DNA of 41,302 bases from Liolophura sinensis (Eukaryota > Mollusca > Polyplacophora > Chitonida > Chitonidae). The stretch is from NCBI RefSeq assembly GCF_032854445.1, contig NC_088300.1, positions 46,309,682 through 46,350,983 of the forward strand, given 5' to 3'. Position numbers and translations under genes: made by a program. Positions 1-12,300 of the stretch are shown piece after piece; within the stretch, counting starts at the first letter, position 1; every line of letters begins with the position of its first letter. The notes beneath the pieces were generated by a model, which was not told where the DNA came from, ran no database searches, and saw only the letters and a program-made list of their open reading frames with translations.

Positions 1-225
1 AATACTAGTATTTCACTTATACGATGGCGGGAAGCCCAGTGATGGGAGGAAACCGAGCGAAGCCCGGGGGAAACCCACGACCATCAGCAGGTTGCTGCAG
101 ACCTTCCGACGTACGGCAGGAGAGCAAGCCAGCATGAGCTGGACTTAAACTCACAGTGACCGCATTGGTGAAAGGCTACTGGGTCATTGCGTCGCGCTTG
201 TGTGCTAACCACCCACGGAGACATA
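1..225 (-). mobile_element. tRNA-derived SINE (molluscan V-SINE/RUDI-like type), truncated by window edge
   Basis: Read on the minus strand, it has a tRNA-like head at about 225-150 (GGTTAGCACAC A-box region, then a degenerate B box with GAGTTTAAGTCC), then the conserved body with the CCCGGGC and GGTTTCCTCCCA segments, then the GAAATACTAG end at the window edge. The TAAATAAAT-type tail is missing. It lies in the intron after exon 9. Family name is from recall of mollusc SINEs, not a search. Confidence 0.85.
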
Positions 226-261
226 CCGTCTGTAGATGTAGTACAGATACTAGATGCCTAC

Positions 262-315
262 CTTGTAGTCCATGTTGACACCCTGTCCTCTTCCCTGAGA
301 GTCGTCTCCACGGCT
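262..315 (-). CDS. TRPC: TRPC exon 9 (predicted): C-terminal linker micro-exon
   Basis: 54 nt flanked by acceptor AATTTACAG|AGC and donor CTACAAG|GTAGGC, phase 0 at both ends, matching the phase 0 exit of exon 8. It encodes [18 protein letters not shown]. Polar sequence fits the variable TRPC stretch between the TRP box and the next conserved helix, which in the family starts with a Y-x-x-V/I-M pattern; the terminal DYK would lead into it. Evidence is splice sites, phase and position only, since this stretch is not conserved. Confidence 0.62.
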
Positions 316-3300
316 CTGTAAATTAGATCACAGGACTTTACTATACCTATTTATTTGGTTGATTTTTATATGCCAAGCTCAAGAATATTTAATCTACATG
401 AAGAGGATAACCTAAACTCAATGAACAATATTTACGCACGTCCAATAAAGCTTCCGTGCCCTGGTTTGATACATTATGGCGTTAAGATAAATTACAAAAC
501 TGGATTGGAACACAGATTCAAGCGAAGTAAGGTAGAATACGGTTGTTTAAAAGATAAGAGTTGATTTGTGGTGAATGGGGATTGTATCATCCTACAGTAA
601 CTGAAACTATATGGGTCATGCGTCATTTGATCAAAATTTGTCAGTGCCAATGCATGACGATAAGACAGATCGGAGATTAACCCCAATACAAAATACAAGA
701 TGTATTTGCAGATCGATGAAACCAGTTTGCTTTATGACGAATCCTGGTATGACGTCTTGTCATTGTGCATGATTTGGTATCGTCTTATCACAGAACACGA
801 ACCCTTTCTCAATTGCTATTTCAGCACTACGATCAGCATGGCTACAATCATCGCATATATGATATATATAGATACATTTCATAACGATGAGCAATGTGCT
901 AAATGGATTTGATGTATTTCGTCATTTATTTGATTGTTGTCTCGCTAAAATCAAGAATATCCATGTATTGAAGACAGCGCCGTACACCACATTTTTGCAA
1001 CCAACGCCTCGATAACAGGGAAAGCAAGAACCGATTTTAGGAACCCGCAGACTAACCTTACATTTTGAAAACACACTCAAAATGATGGATTTCCGAATAA
1101 TCTGTTCCCATCTAGTGATGTTATAAAGCTGTATGCAATTCAGATAGTTGACAGTCTGTGTGGTGAATACCAGAAGCAAGGAGGTTTGAAGACACCATAC
1201 CCTTTAAAGTGGAACGACCTGGATATAAGTGCACGTTGTATACATACATAGTAACAGGTATAGGCTTACAAAATACCAGTCACTTGACTCACAAATGGTT
1301 TTGGTTTTCCATTTACTTATCTGGTTTCTAGGGGATTAGGAGAAAATGGTATGAGAGATACAGAATGTGAGTTCTCACCAATCGCTTCCAGCAACACTGT
1401 TTGATCTCCATGACCAGTCTGGCCAAAGACTTGGGCGTCGGGATGATATTGAAAGGAATGGGTAGTGTAGAACCTTCCTCCACAAAGGAAATCCATAACT
1501 TTGCTCTGGCAAATTTCCACTCCACGTCTTCATCATCCTGAAAGGAAGGAGAGGCAAGCTTTAAGGCGAAGGGCGGAATGGCTTTGATGTGTTGGCAGGA
1601 GGAATTGCCACGTATTTTACAGATTGGTCAAACTGTTCACGAACAGCCGTAAATCTTTGTATGGCACAAATTAACTGAAGTCGAAATAAGTCCAACCCAA
1701 CAATTTTGGGAGAGAGCAACTTAACGCGCGATTTTCTAAATTACTCTGCATTCTAAATATTTTGCCAAACATATCAATGGAGGTGAGAACAGGAAATCAG
1801 CTCATGTTACTCAGTGCATACTCAGTTCTAAAATCTACCTTCAAACTATATATATATATGCCTGGCAGGAATTATGTTCGATCACTCTGGAGCATGGCAG
1901 ATAACTGAAAGGCTAGAATATTAACACATACATTGAAAACGCAAAATACATATCTTGGTGGATTTTTTTCTTTGCGTAGTCCAGGCTATACACTTATTGG
2001 GACAAAAGTAGCATTTGTGAATTGCAACGATTTATTGTGGTCAGAACATTGTTGCTCTGTGGTTTGTCGACTGTAAACGTTGTTTTACTTCAATAGTGAC
2101 CACCTTTCAGTTCCACTGGTTGTTTGTCGCTATTTTAGCACAGTGAACTGTTTTAAAACCACGTCTGATTTAAGTCTAAGACAGTTGCGTGATCGTGGAA
2201 CAAGATATCTGCCAATAAATAACCCTTGAACTTGGTTAAATCGATTTCTGGCCATTCTCACTTATTCGGCACGGCAGTTGTGGTTTGTGCTTCCCACCTG
2301 TATCTCCTGGAAGGTGTTGCTCATCATGGCGATCAGCATGTTAATGAGGACAACGACAGCTCCTAGAATGTAGACACCGTAGAGGAGATAGCCGACCGAC
2401 ACGATGACATCATGGTCAGCGTCTGGTATAGACTCCACCGTACTCCTCTCCAGGTCCGGCGCTTTTGAATTGCCCATACCAAACGTCGCCCAGAACAAAG
2501 TACCCGTAGTCGATATTATACTGCAAGACAGCAACACACCGAGTTAATATAACACATTTTCATAACGTGCATCATGCTTAATTTTTATTTATGCGTCAAT
2601 TTGACTGTTGCTTAAAGCCACACTCAAGGCTTTTTCTCTGATACCATGGAGGTATGTTTTATTAGTTGAGGAATCCGACCTTTGACAAGTTACGGATGAA
2701 ATTTTCCACATATATACAGATATGTACAGATACACACTCCATGTTGGAGGACTCAATAGAGAACGTCTCCCACTTATTGCACGCAAGGCCTCCCAAGGAC
2801 TGAAAGCGGGTGACTCATCCTCGGAAAAGTAACCTGTTTTATTGTTTATAAATACAGGTATTAAATGTAAATTTTGTTTTGGCGCCTGTACCAGTTATCT
2901 TCAACTATGCATGCCCACTAACATCACAAAACAGACTTCTTCCGATATACTCGAACGGGTTTCATCACTGCGGTTATAAATTATATTTGTACAATGGCCT
3001 TGCTGGGTTCGTGGCAACATGTAACCATGGTTGGAGAATTCAGGGATAGCTTTAATGTATTCTACAATATATATTTTTTTTCTTTTAAGAAACTATTAAT
3101 TACGTGTCTGCGATGGGAAACAATTCATTAAATGTTATGCAATGTGTAATTTGTTTCTCTGATCCACCTTTGTGAGGAGAAGTGCTTCCCTTCACACAAT
3201 CATTTCTCCATGGGTGTATAGAAAAAAAAGTTTTATGTGCACTTTGTCGACTTAGGCGAGTGGTAAATCGGCGAGGGGAAGTTTTACACGGATTGATTGG

Positions 3301-6300
3301 TCTCTACAAAAGCCTCAATGACGCGGTGTCAGCGCGACCAGAAGGTAACAAATAGTTCCGCCACTTATAAATACTGGCAGTTTGAACCGGTCTCATGGCA
3401 ATACGCTCTTGTCGACGGCCTCTTAATATCGTGGCAGTGAGGAGTCATAAACGTCACGATGAAAACCAACATACAGTTGTAACTGTAATGGCGAGGCAAT
3501 TTTTATATGTGTCCTTTGTGTAGGGCATGAACATGACCACAGAACGACCGACTCAGCTCGGCAACCTCTTTACAAATCATATATGTGTGATTCCTTTAGG
3601 AGTGTTCTTTGTTACTGACATAGAATAGAGGAGACAATTTGGAGTGTGCGTTGTTAGAAAGAATAGATAGCAGTTTTAGCTCATATTTAATGTACTGTTA
3701 CGCAGTTATTTTTGGGGTAAGTACAAAATTCAAGACTTGGCTTAAAGTTAAATCTGGTATTAAGTTTTACACCAGTTTTGAACAACTGGGCCCTGTAGAC
3801 TGGACAGACTAGTATTATGTGATATCTTTTGAAGTCTTTGCTGTTGTCAAAACAAGGAAGACTGAAGAATCCACAAACATATGTGTTACCTATTAAAGAC
3901 TCTATACACTGGACGATCTAGTATTACGTACTTTGTGTTTGCTCTTGTCAAAGTTGTAAAGAATAGGGGATCAACAAAAATATGTGTTACTTGTTGAAGT
4001 GTTGGCTGTTGTTGAGACTGTAAAGGCTGGAGAGGCCACAGACGAAGGCGATGAGCACGGTGACGTAGATGAAGATGAACTTGCCGACATCCTGCAGCAT
4101 CCTGCCGTAGGATATCTGAAGCTGACCGAACATCTCACTGGCCGGTAATATGTAGGCTATCCTGGCGAAGCTGAGAACATTGGCCACGGAGAAACAAACC
4201 TTTGCTAATATCTGCGGGTTGAACACTCCACCTACAACACAGACAGTCAATAGATGTTGCATAAGATATTAATTATTTATTTGATTGGGGATTAACAAAC
4301 TGTAATCATAAATATTTCATGAAGACTGCGGTGAGCGTTAGGTGGCTTAGTGAGGAAGGTGCCGAACACTTAACCACAAGGCACACGAGATACAGGTTCA
4401 ATCCCAGCCTTGGGCAGAGATTTTCCCGCTCTCATTGTACGTCGAGCCGTGGTAACGATAAGCTGTCGAAGTCGTTCACGGTAGCCTTTGCACAGTGTAA
4501 CGTTTGTTGAAGACCATTTGTCTTCTACCACTTTGGCGTGAAAAAAACTCGCCGTATTTTACATGGCAAAGGCGCACGTTTTACCCCCAGGACCCATTTT
4601 CGTCTACCCACAAAATAGTTCGCCATCAAATATAATTAAGTACCGTGTTAAGCAACAAATAAATAAACAAATATACATGTATATATATGATCAGATTAAT
4701 GGGTGCGTGGAGCCAAAGAAGTTGACCTACAATAAAAGCACTTAGGCACGCCTGACAAACTTGACGAAAATTGACTGTGCTACAATCGTGGACTGGATTC
4801 GAACCTTAGATTTTGCAAAGCTCTTGCGTGGTTGGGGACTATGTAATTTTTGAACCAACACTGGAAAAACTTAAACAGCAAAGTCTTATTGCACTAGTGT
4901 CTGAAAAAGGTGAAATCTTGGTGAGTTGTCACAAGATCACGACGGGCTTTCACTTAATGCGCAGCACTTTAATGGACGTTTTGGCAAGCAACCAGAATGC
5001 CTGGTTAAGCAATTTCTTGAATCCCGCAAGACGCTGGGCGATCGATGGCTAAGTGATTGTACGTGATTTAAAAGTAACAACGAAACACAACTAAGACCTT
5101 TAAACAAGAGACGTTTTGTTTTGCTGTGACACGGGAAAGTATAGCTGAAATCGTAGTTGCCTTAACAGCCAGGTTAATTATTGTAAGTGGAGTAAAGCCG
5201 TAAACGTTTTTATTAACTTGTTTTTGTATTAATATTAAGGTTTGCCTCACGTTAAACGCTTAAATCTGGTAGAGCTAAATCCGAATGCTTTAGTTAAAGA
5301 CGAAACAAAAATGAAACAAAACTTTCCCATTGTGGCATTTGTAGTTCTTATTTTCGTTTGACGAATAGAACAAGTCAGTGGCCGAGGTTTTAGGACGTTC
5401 GCCTCGTTATCATAAGGGTTGTATGTTTCTTTTCTGACTAGGGTAAGAACGAAGACTGTCAAATCTGTGTTGATCTTTTCAGTATGATTAGGGGTAGACT
5501 AACGTTAGCACAGGTTGACCGGATGTGATGTCATGACCGGTGTCTCTGGCGTGGCAGCATCATGAACATTTTGGCAGAAAAACTGGCCTGTACCAATGTG
5601 ACACCGGGCATCAAACCTTAAAGAATCTTTATGATCAGGTTTGCATATTATTTAAAATCAGAAAGTTCTTCATGGTTACCAAGACAGTGGCTCAAGCTGG
5701 GGGGAAACCGACATACCGTCAGATTGGACGGGCGCTTACACGCCTTCGCAGTGGAGGGAAATTAATACGTCTTCACAGCAGAGGGAAAACTGACAGACCA
5801 TGAATTAGGAAGTAAATTCAAAGTGGAGGGAAAACTGACAGGCCGCCAATTAGGAGGGAAAGTTTTTTTCAGCCTCAATGTGGAGGGAAAACTTACAGGC
5901 CATCAATTAAGAGGGAAACTCAAAGTGAATAGAAAACTGACAGGCTGTCAATGAGGAGGGAAACTTAAAGTTAAGGGAAAACTGACAGGCTGTCAATGAG
6001 GAGGGAAACTCAAAGTAAAGGGAAAACAGACAGGCTGTCAATGAGGAGGGAAACTCAAAGTGAATTGAAAACAGACAGGCTGTCAATGAGGAGGGAAACT
6101 TAAAGTTAAGGGAAAACTGACAGGCTGTCAATGAGGAGGGAAACTCAAAGTTAAGGGAAAACAGACAGGCTGTCAATGAGGAGGGAAACTCAGAGTTAAG
6201 GGAAAACAGACAGGCTGTCAATGAGGAGGGAAACTCAAAGTGAACTGAAAACAGACAAGCTGCCAATGAGGAGGGAAACTCAAAGTGAAGGGAAAACTGA

Positions 6301-9300
6301 CAGACCATCAATTAGGTGGGAAAATCAAAGTGAAGGGAAACTCAAAGGCCTTAAAGTGGAGGGAAAAATGACAACCACTCAATGTGGAGGATAAATAACA
6401 CGCCTTGTGCGGAAAGAAAACAATACGCCGTCTAAGTGGAGGGAAACCGACACATTCTCAGTGTGGAGGGAAACTCAAACACCTTGGAAGGAAAATCGCA
6501 CGCCTTCTAAGCGGTGGGAAACTGAAACACCTTCAAGTGGAGGAAAGTTAATAATGCACCTTAAGTGGAAGGAAACCGACACACCCTTAAAGTGGAGGGA
6601 AACCGACACAACCTTAGAGTGGGGGAAACAGTTATGCTCTAAATGTTGGGGGTGTTGGGGAGGGGGAGGGGGATCACACGATCTAAGAAGCGGAGAGGAA
6701 TGCACACATTTATCCCCCAAAGAAACATGCTTGATTACTATATCCGGGGGAGGGGTGTGGAGAAGGGGAATTATAGCAAAGTGCCTCGTCAGTTACATGC
6801 AGCCCAAGAATAAATATCACAAGGCTTGACAATGAAAGAAACCTGAGAAATGTTCATTGTACCATGTCAAAATTAGCAACTATGTCGCAAACTGTCATAT
6901 ATATACTAATGTCGATGAATGGTAAGCCCTGTTCGGTCCCGAGATTCCGCCCTTTGTCTTACAGGTCTAGCTGTGAACATAACGGAAATGAGGTCAGGGA
7001 TAAGGTCTCTAATGATCAGAGTGATGATCGTCAAAACTGTCGTTAAAGCGTCTCCTGGGTGGTGTGGTTTTCGGATCTGGATCTGGACCTGGCTATATTA
7101 GCTGGAAACTTCGTAAATATTTGTGTCCTCCCGTCGCCTCGCCTGCGCCTTGGCCAGACTCGTGCCGCAAGTGCGGGCCTACTGTTTGACTAGGTAACCG
7201 TGAGAGATCGATACTGTTTGCACTCGTCGCCGTAGCTCAATAGTGATTAGCACCCGATTCAAATAAGCACACATCCTAACATCCATGGAGATTAAAAATA
7301 CACCATAATTATGTCACTTACACCATCTGCATAGAAAGATGCAATCATAAATGCTCTGAGACGTGCCAGCGTGTGTTGTGGATGTATTTAGACGTGTGTA
7401 CTGAATATAGAAGTTATTCTATACAATCTATTGATTGGTATTCCGGGAAATAACCACGGTGTAACACCAGATGTGAGTATTAGACAGACTGATTCATGGC
7501 ACTTGCGGGCATATTCAGATTTTCTTCTTGTGTTTTTTTATTTTTTATTTTATTTTTTTTTTGCCCTAAGGCATCAGGATTTATTCTCAGCGTGTAATAT
7601 TCTGTCGAGTTTACGTAAAAAACGAGAAAGATATCAAAGCTGAAGGACCCAATTTGCATAATGTGTACATTAACAAGACCCGCGCAAAAGCCGTAGCATT
7701 GACTAACAGTTGGCTGAGCGATCCGTGCCATGGGAGGATTGAAGCAAATTGCCATTTCTCTAGGAATATGCATGTAGTTTTACTTTGCCCTTATTCTTTT
7801 TGCGAGTGGATCTATAATGTTCAGCGAATAAAAAAATGCAATAAAAACATCAGCACAACAGGATTTTAGGATGTAACATAATTCTGATGAAAAATCTGAC
7901 CAAGGTTAGAAAAATCTGGCTGTAATCTAACAGATTGAATCAACTCCCTCTTATATGGTTACAGACTCTTAATTGTATCGTGAAACCGCCTCAAACTATG
8001 GATGTAAAAGACGAGGCAGAAAATTCGGAATTTTATAACCAGTTTCTTTTTCATGTTGAAATGCTTGGAATGGTAGAGCTAACTGTATTTACCGCAGCAG
8101 GCTTAACTGAGTGTATAAAACTGTACTATTCTGTGTGATGAAATTTGCCACTGGACATAATTCTTATATGATTATGCATGTATTGGCATACTAACATAAA
8201 GGCCTTATTGTATTCCTGCATAAACCAGGATTCTGCTGGGGGACTGAGCATCCCCGAGGCCTGTTCCCTTTGCACAGTTTTAAATGACTGTATGTTAGAT
8301 GTGATGACAACACAGCATTTAAAGTAATTCTGGACGTCAAATAAGTTGCAATTACTGAAGGCATGGTGCAAGGGGACGTGTAAATTGCTACTATTTATGA
8401 ATTTACATGAACAGTTAGAATAAAACCCTGAGTGAGGTAAATTGACAAAAGGCTGTATTTCACCGGTTACGTGTGACCATTTGCCAACTATCACACTGTC
8501 GTCGCTGCTCTAGTCTTACTATCTATACTGTACGTCTTTAATTATATTGACACATGATCTCAGACTGGAGTCAGACTTCATCTTAACTTGTGGTATTTTT
8601 CTTGAACATATCCTTGAACGCTAATTTTGAGTTTTTTCATGAAAGACAACTCTAAACATTTATATTAAATTCGGGTTATTCCAAGACTTTAAAAATGGCA
8701 CTTGCTGTTGCCTCGTTGGGCGATCACATTTAGTGGTTAGAGCAAGGAACATGACTGGTTGCCCCGGTGTTAGTATAATGTGATTGGGTGTGGTGTTATG
8801 TATGGTGTCTTCGGCATGATACTTTGGCGGCACGGACTCGTCATCCAACAAGAAGACACAGTATATGTACAAAGTTGGCTCCACACCCATAGACCTTCCC
8901 CAAATTCCAAATATGCAAACTATAACGTAGAAAGGTTGTTTAAATTCTTATTTCTGGACTTATTTGTAATAAACAGAAAGCTTGTTTTAAGACAAAAATC
9001 AACCCTTGTTTAAACGAGGCCGTCAAAGACTACACCAAACCTTTTAATGAGAAATGTCTAGAAGAATTCATTCTCAGCGTAAGAAATTGCCCACCACTGT
9101 TTAAGCCACCATCAAACACGATCATTTGCTGATTATTTATCACTAAATAGAAAAACTTGGCCCTTTGGTCACATGTAGATTAAAACTTACCTGGCGACAT
9201 TGTCACATAATTGTATTTGTTGAATTCTCTTAAAGCTGACGCCTTCGAATGGACGACGGCTTGTACCGAAAACGAGGCGGTGTATAGAGCCAACATGGCG

Positions 9301-12300
9301 ATATCCATGAAGTTCCAGATTTGCGAAAAATAGTCCCTCACACCCTCAATCAACAACTGCTTGCATTCAGCCCAAAACATGCCTAAAACGTAGTAATGTA
9401 CATATTTTAAAACATCAGAAAAGTCATAAGTATTATTTATAAAGAACGGCTTATTTTAGGCAAGATTGGGCATTTGTATATATGTGGCGTGCTGGCTGTT
9501 TGATAAGGTTAGTTAACTGAAATTTTATGGAAAGAGATAAGATGTGGAGAAACTCTCTTACTGTCAGAAATAAAGTATCGAAAATGGAAATGTTAGAGAT
9601 GTACGAGATACTGGAAGTTTATGGTACATACCTACTATATACAGCATGATGAGTATATTAACGATGCCCTCTGTACCCTGGAGAAGATTGAGACTTTTGC
9701 CTCGGGGTGTGACGGTCTGGTTGGTATCCTCTGACTGAGAGGCAGTCTCCACAAACAACAACAACAAAAACGCCGTGTAGGAACAAACGTAGTTCATAAA
9801 TTTCATAAATGGACTTCGTAAAATTTCACCAACCTGAAACAATATGAACGATTCAAAAATTTCATGAATAGACAATTTCATAAACCTGAAACAACACAAG
9901 TTATAAATTTCATCAAAGCATTTTATGAACGCATCTTGACTTTAAATATTCTCTAGGGAAAAAAACAACAGTTGATACATCAATTATTTCAATTAGGCAG
10001 AAATTTATTGAAGTTATTTTTCATTTGCCGTTATTTACACCTTATTTGTTAAACGAGAACGTAAGGGATTGGCATATTGCGTATACAGTATTAAGTCGTA
10101 GCTGAAGATACCTTTAGAGAAGAACTCACATAAGCCTTGATGGAATGTGAATCTGAGATTTTATCTCAGTAACGCATCCTTCAGCAGACAGATGCGGGTT
10201 GGACGTTGTCCTTACCTTGGAATATGGAAGGAAAACATAAACAATGGCCGTGAGTGGTATAAACATGATACCGAGCGGCAGGAGGCAGAGCTTGAGGAGG
10301 AAGGCCTGGTGCTGGAACCACGGCACTCCAGCATACCAGATGGACATGAGGTGCTCTTGACAGCTGGCGTGGGCAATAAACTACAACAACAACAACAGCA
10401 AGGGGTATAATACGGCTTAGTCAGGCAGGATCGAAATGTGTGCGAAAAACTCATTGGTGAGTTAAGGAAGAAGTGTGAATCATAAACTACCCCGCTGATC
10501 AAGGAAGGACTCCAGGCGATAAAATACACCATAGGTGCCATAGTTGTGATTTGTGCTCGACAACCTAGGATTTACATCGGAAAATGACTTTAGACCTACA
10601 TTTGTGCGGGGCATTATGTCAGAGATAGAAAACGCTTTCAAAGGAGGCGAATTCATTCCAAACATTTCTGATAAATCTAGTCAAAGTTATAATGCCATCT
10701 TCAGGCTTTCAGACTTACTTTATGAAGAAAGGCATTTAAAGCTATATTTGTATTGTTTTATTTCAGAAAATAACAACAAAAATATGGGGAAACCTTCCGC
10801 TTAAACTAATTCGGACCTAATGAGATTGATCTATTGTTCAGACCTGCCTTTGCGGTGGCATTTTGTGAGCATATGAGCGTATGGGTCATTACCAGAAAAC
10901 AATGGCCAATTCAGCTTGGACCCGAATCGCCATTGTGTGGAAAAATGTACTTCACTGTGTGATGACATAATACATAATTTTATCTGGGGTTAGTAACCGT
11001 CGTCTTTGTCATTTTTAGTTTATGCTTATCTCAGTGCCAGTAGCGTCCCGCCTGATCTTTACCTTTTTCTGCTCATAGCGTATTGCCAGTTTAATCCGCG
11101 AGAGGTCGCGCGTGTTGGACCCCCCGTGCAGCGCCGCTAACACCTCCTCGTTCGACCGACACAGTTCGAGAAGCTCCACTGCGTAGTTCTTACACAACTC
11201 GCACAGAGACTTGTACTCACTCTGAAACGGAAATGGAATGGAATTTGAATTTGCTTGGCACATTCAACGCTGTTCCCTAATGGCTCTGCGCACCAATTCT
11301 TGAGGTTTATTAACCTTTTCCCTCGCAGCCTCGGGCATTTATTCATCAAATAATAATACCAACAACAAATACAGGGAATATGCATGGGCGTTTTAGCGCT
11401 GTGGATTTTAATCACAAACCTTAAGCCAATATTTACGCTATTTGAAGCACGACCTTTCTTACCAAGTGATATAGTGAGGCTATAATAAAGATATTATCTT
11501 AATCCTATTATAAAATCAAAAGAGTGCTGTAAGTTCTACGAAATAATTTATTCTAAACTACATGTATGTAGGGTAAAAAGGCATCCATGTTAAATATATA
11601 CAAATGTGGTCCTTCTTCATTTTTCTCGCATATCCGGAGCCTATATGGTTACCTCAAAGATAAGATATGTTTACACTGCACGACTTCTTTCCTTTCGCAC
11701 AGACGAACATATAAAAAAATTATGATTAGCGTTCCAGCGCGGGGCAATGACCCAGGAGCCTCTCACCAATGCGGTCGCTGTGAGTTCAAGTCCAGTTCAT
11801 GCTGGCTTCCTCTCCGGCTATACGTGGGAAAATCTCCCAGCAACCTCCGAACAGTCTTGGGTTTCCCCCGCGCTCTGCCGGGTTTCCTCCCACCATAATG
11901 CTGGCCGCCGTCGTACAATGAAATATTCTTGAATGCAGCGTAAAACACCAATCTAATAAATATGTACCAGAAATTGTTCCCGTTTTCTTATTCCCTCTTT
12001 AGGAGGATGAAACACTTGCCATTTGCACACATGCAGACATATTAAGTTTCGAGATTAAAAATCAGGGATTATTATTTGCAAACAACTGCAGAAAGATTAT
12101 AAATAATTGACTAAAATAATAATATCAGCGTAAGAAAGGTCTATTCTGACAATAACAAACTAAGCTGTAATTACAACTAAAAACTTGTTATACCCAAATC
12201 TGCGTATATGTAATAACGAACCCTTATTATTTTCATTCTGAAACAAAGACTATGGCGTTTGACTGACTTTTGTGATTCTACATGCACTATATACTCAGGA

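Larger units (their letters stand above)
4232..9190 (-). other. TRPC intron 5
   Basis: 4959 nt. Holds two or three SINE copies (4327-5625), the 45-bp minisatellite with degenerate flanks (5695-6625) and a G-run cluster (6648-6672). The stretch 6800-9190 is AT-rich with a T-rich tract near 7530-7562 and no supported gene. Confidence 0.8.

Noticed and set aside
4563-5052. Short plus-strand open frames of 60-79 codons
   Set aside because: They overlap SINE sequences and show no coding features.
5907-6311. 134-codon minus-strand frame with a 15-residue repeat
   Set aside because: By-product of the 45-bp minisatellite inside a TRPC intron.
7228-7275. tRNA-like GCCGTAGCTCAATAGTGATTAGCAC
   Set aside because: The A-box resemblance is good but there is no cloverleaf, and the B box is poor and too close; at most a SINE relic.
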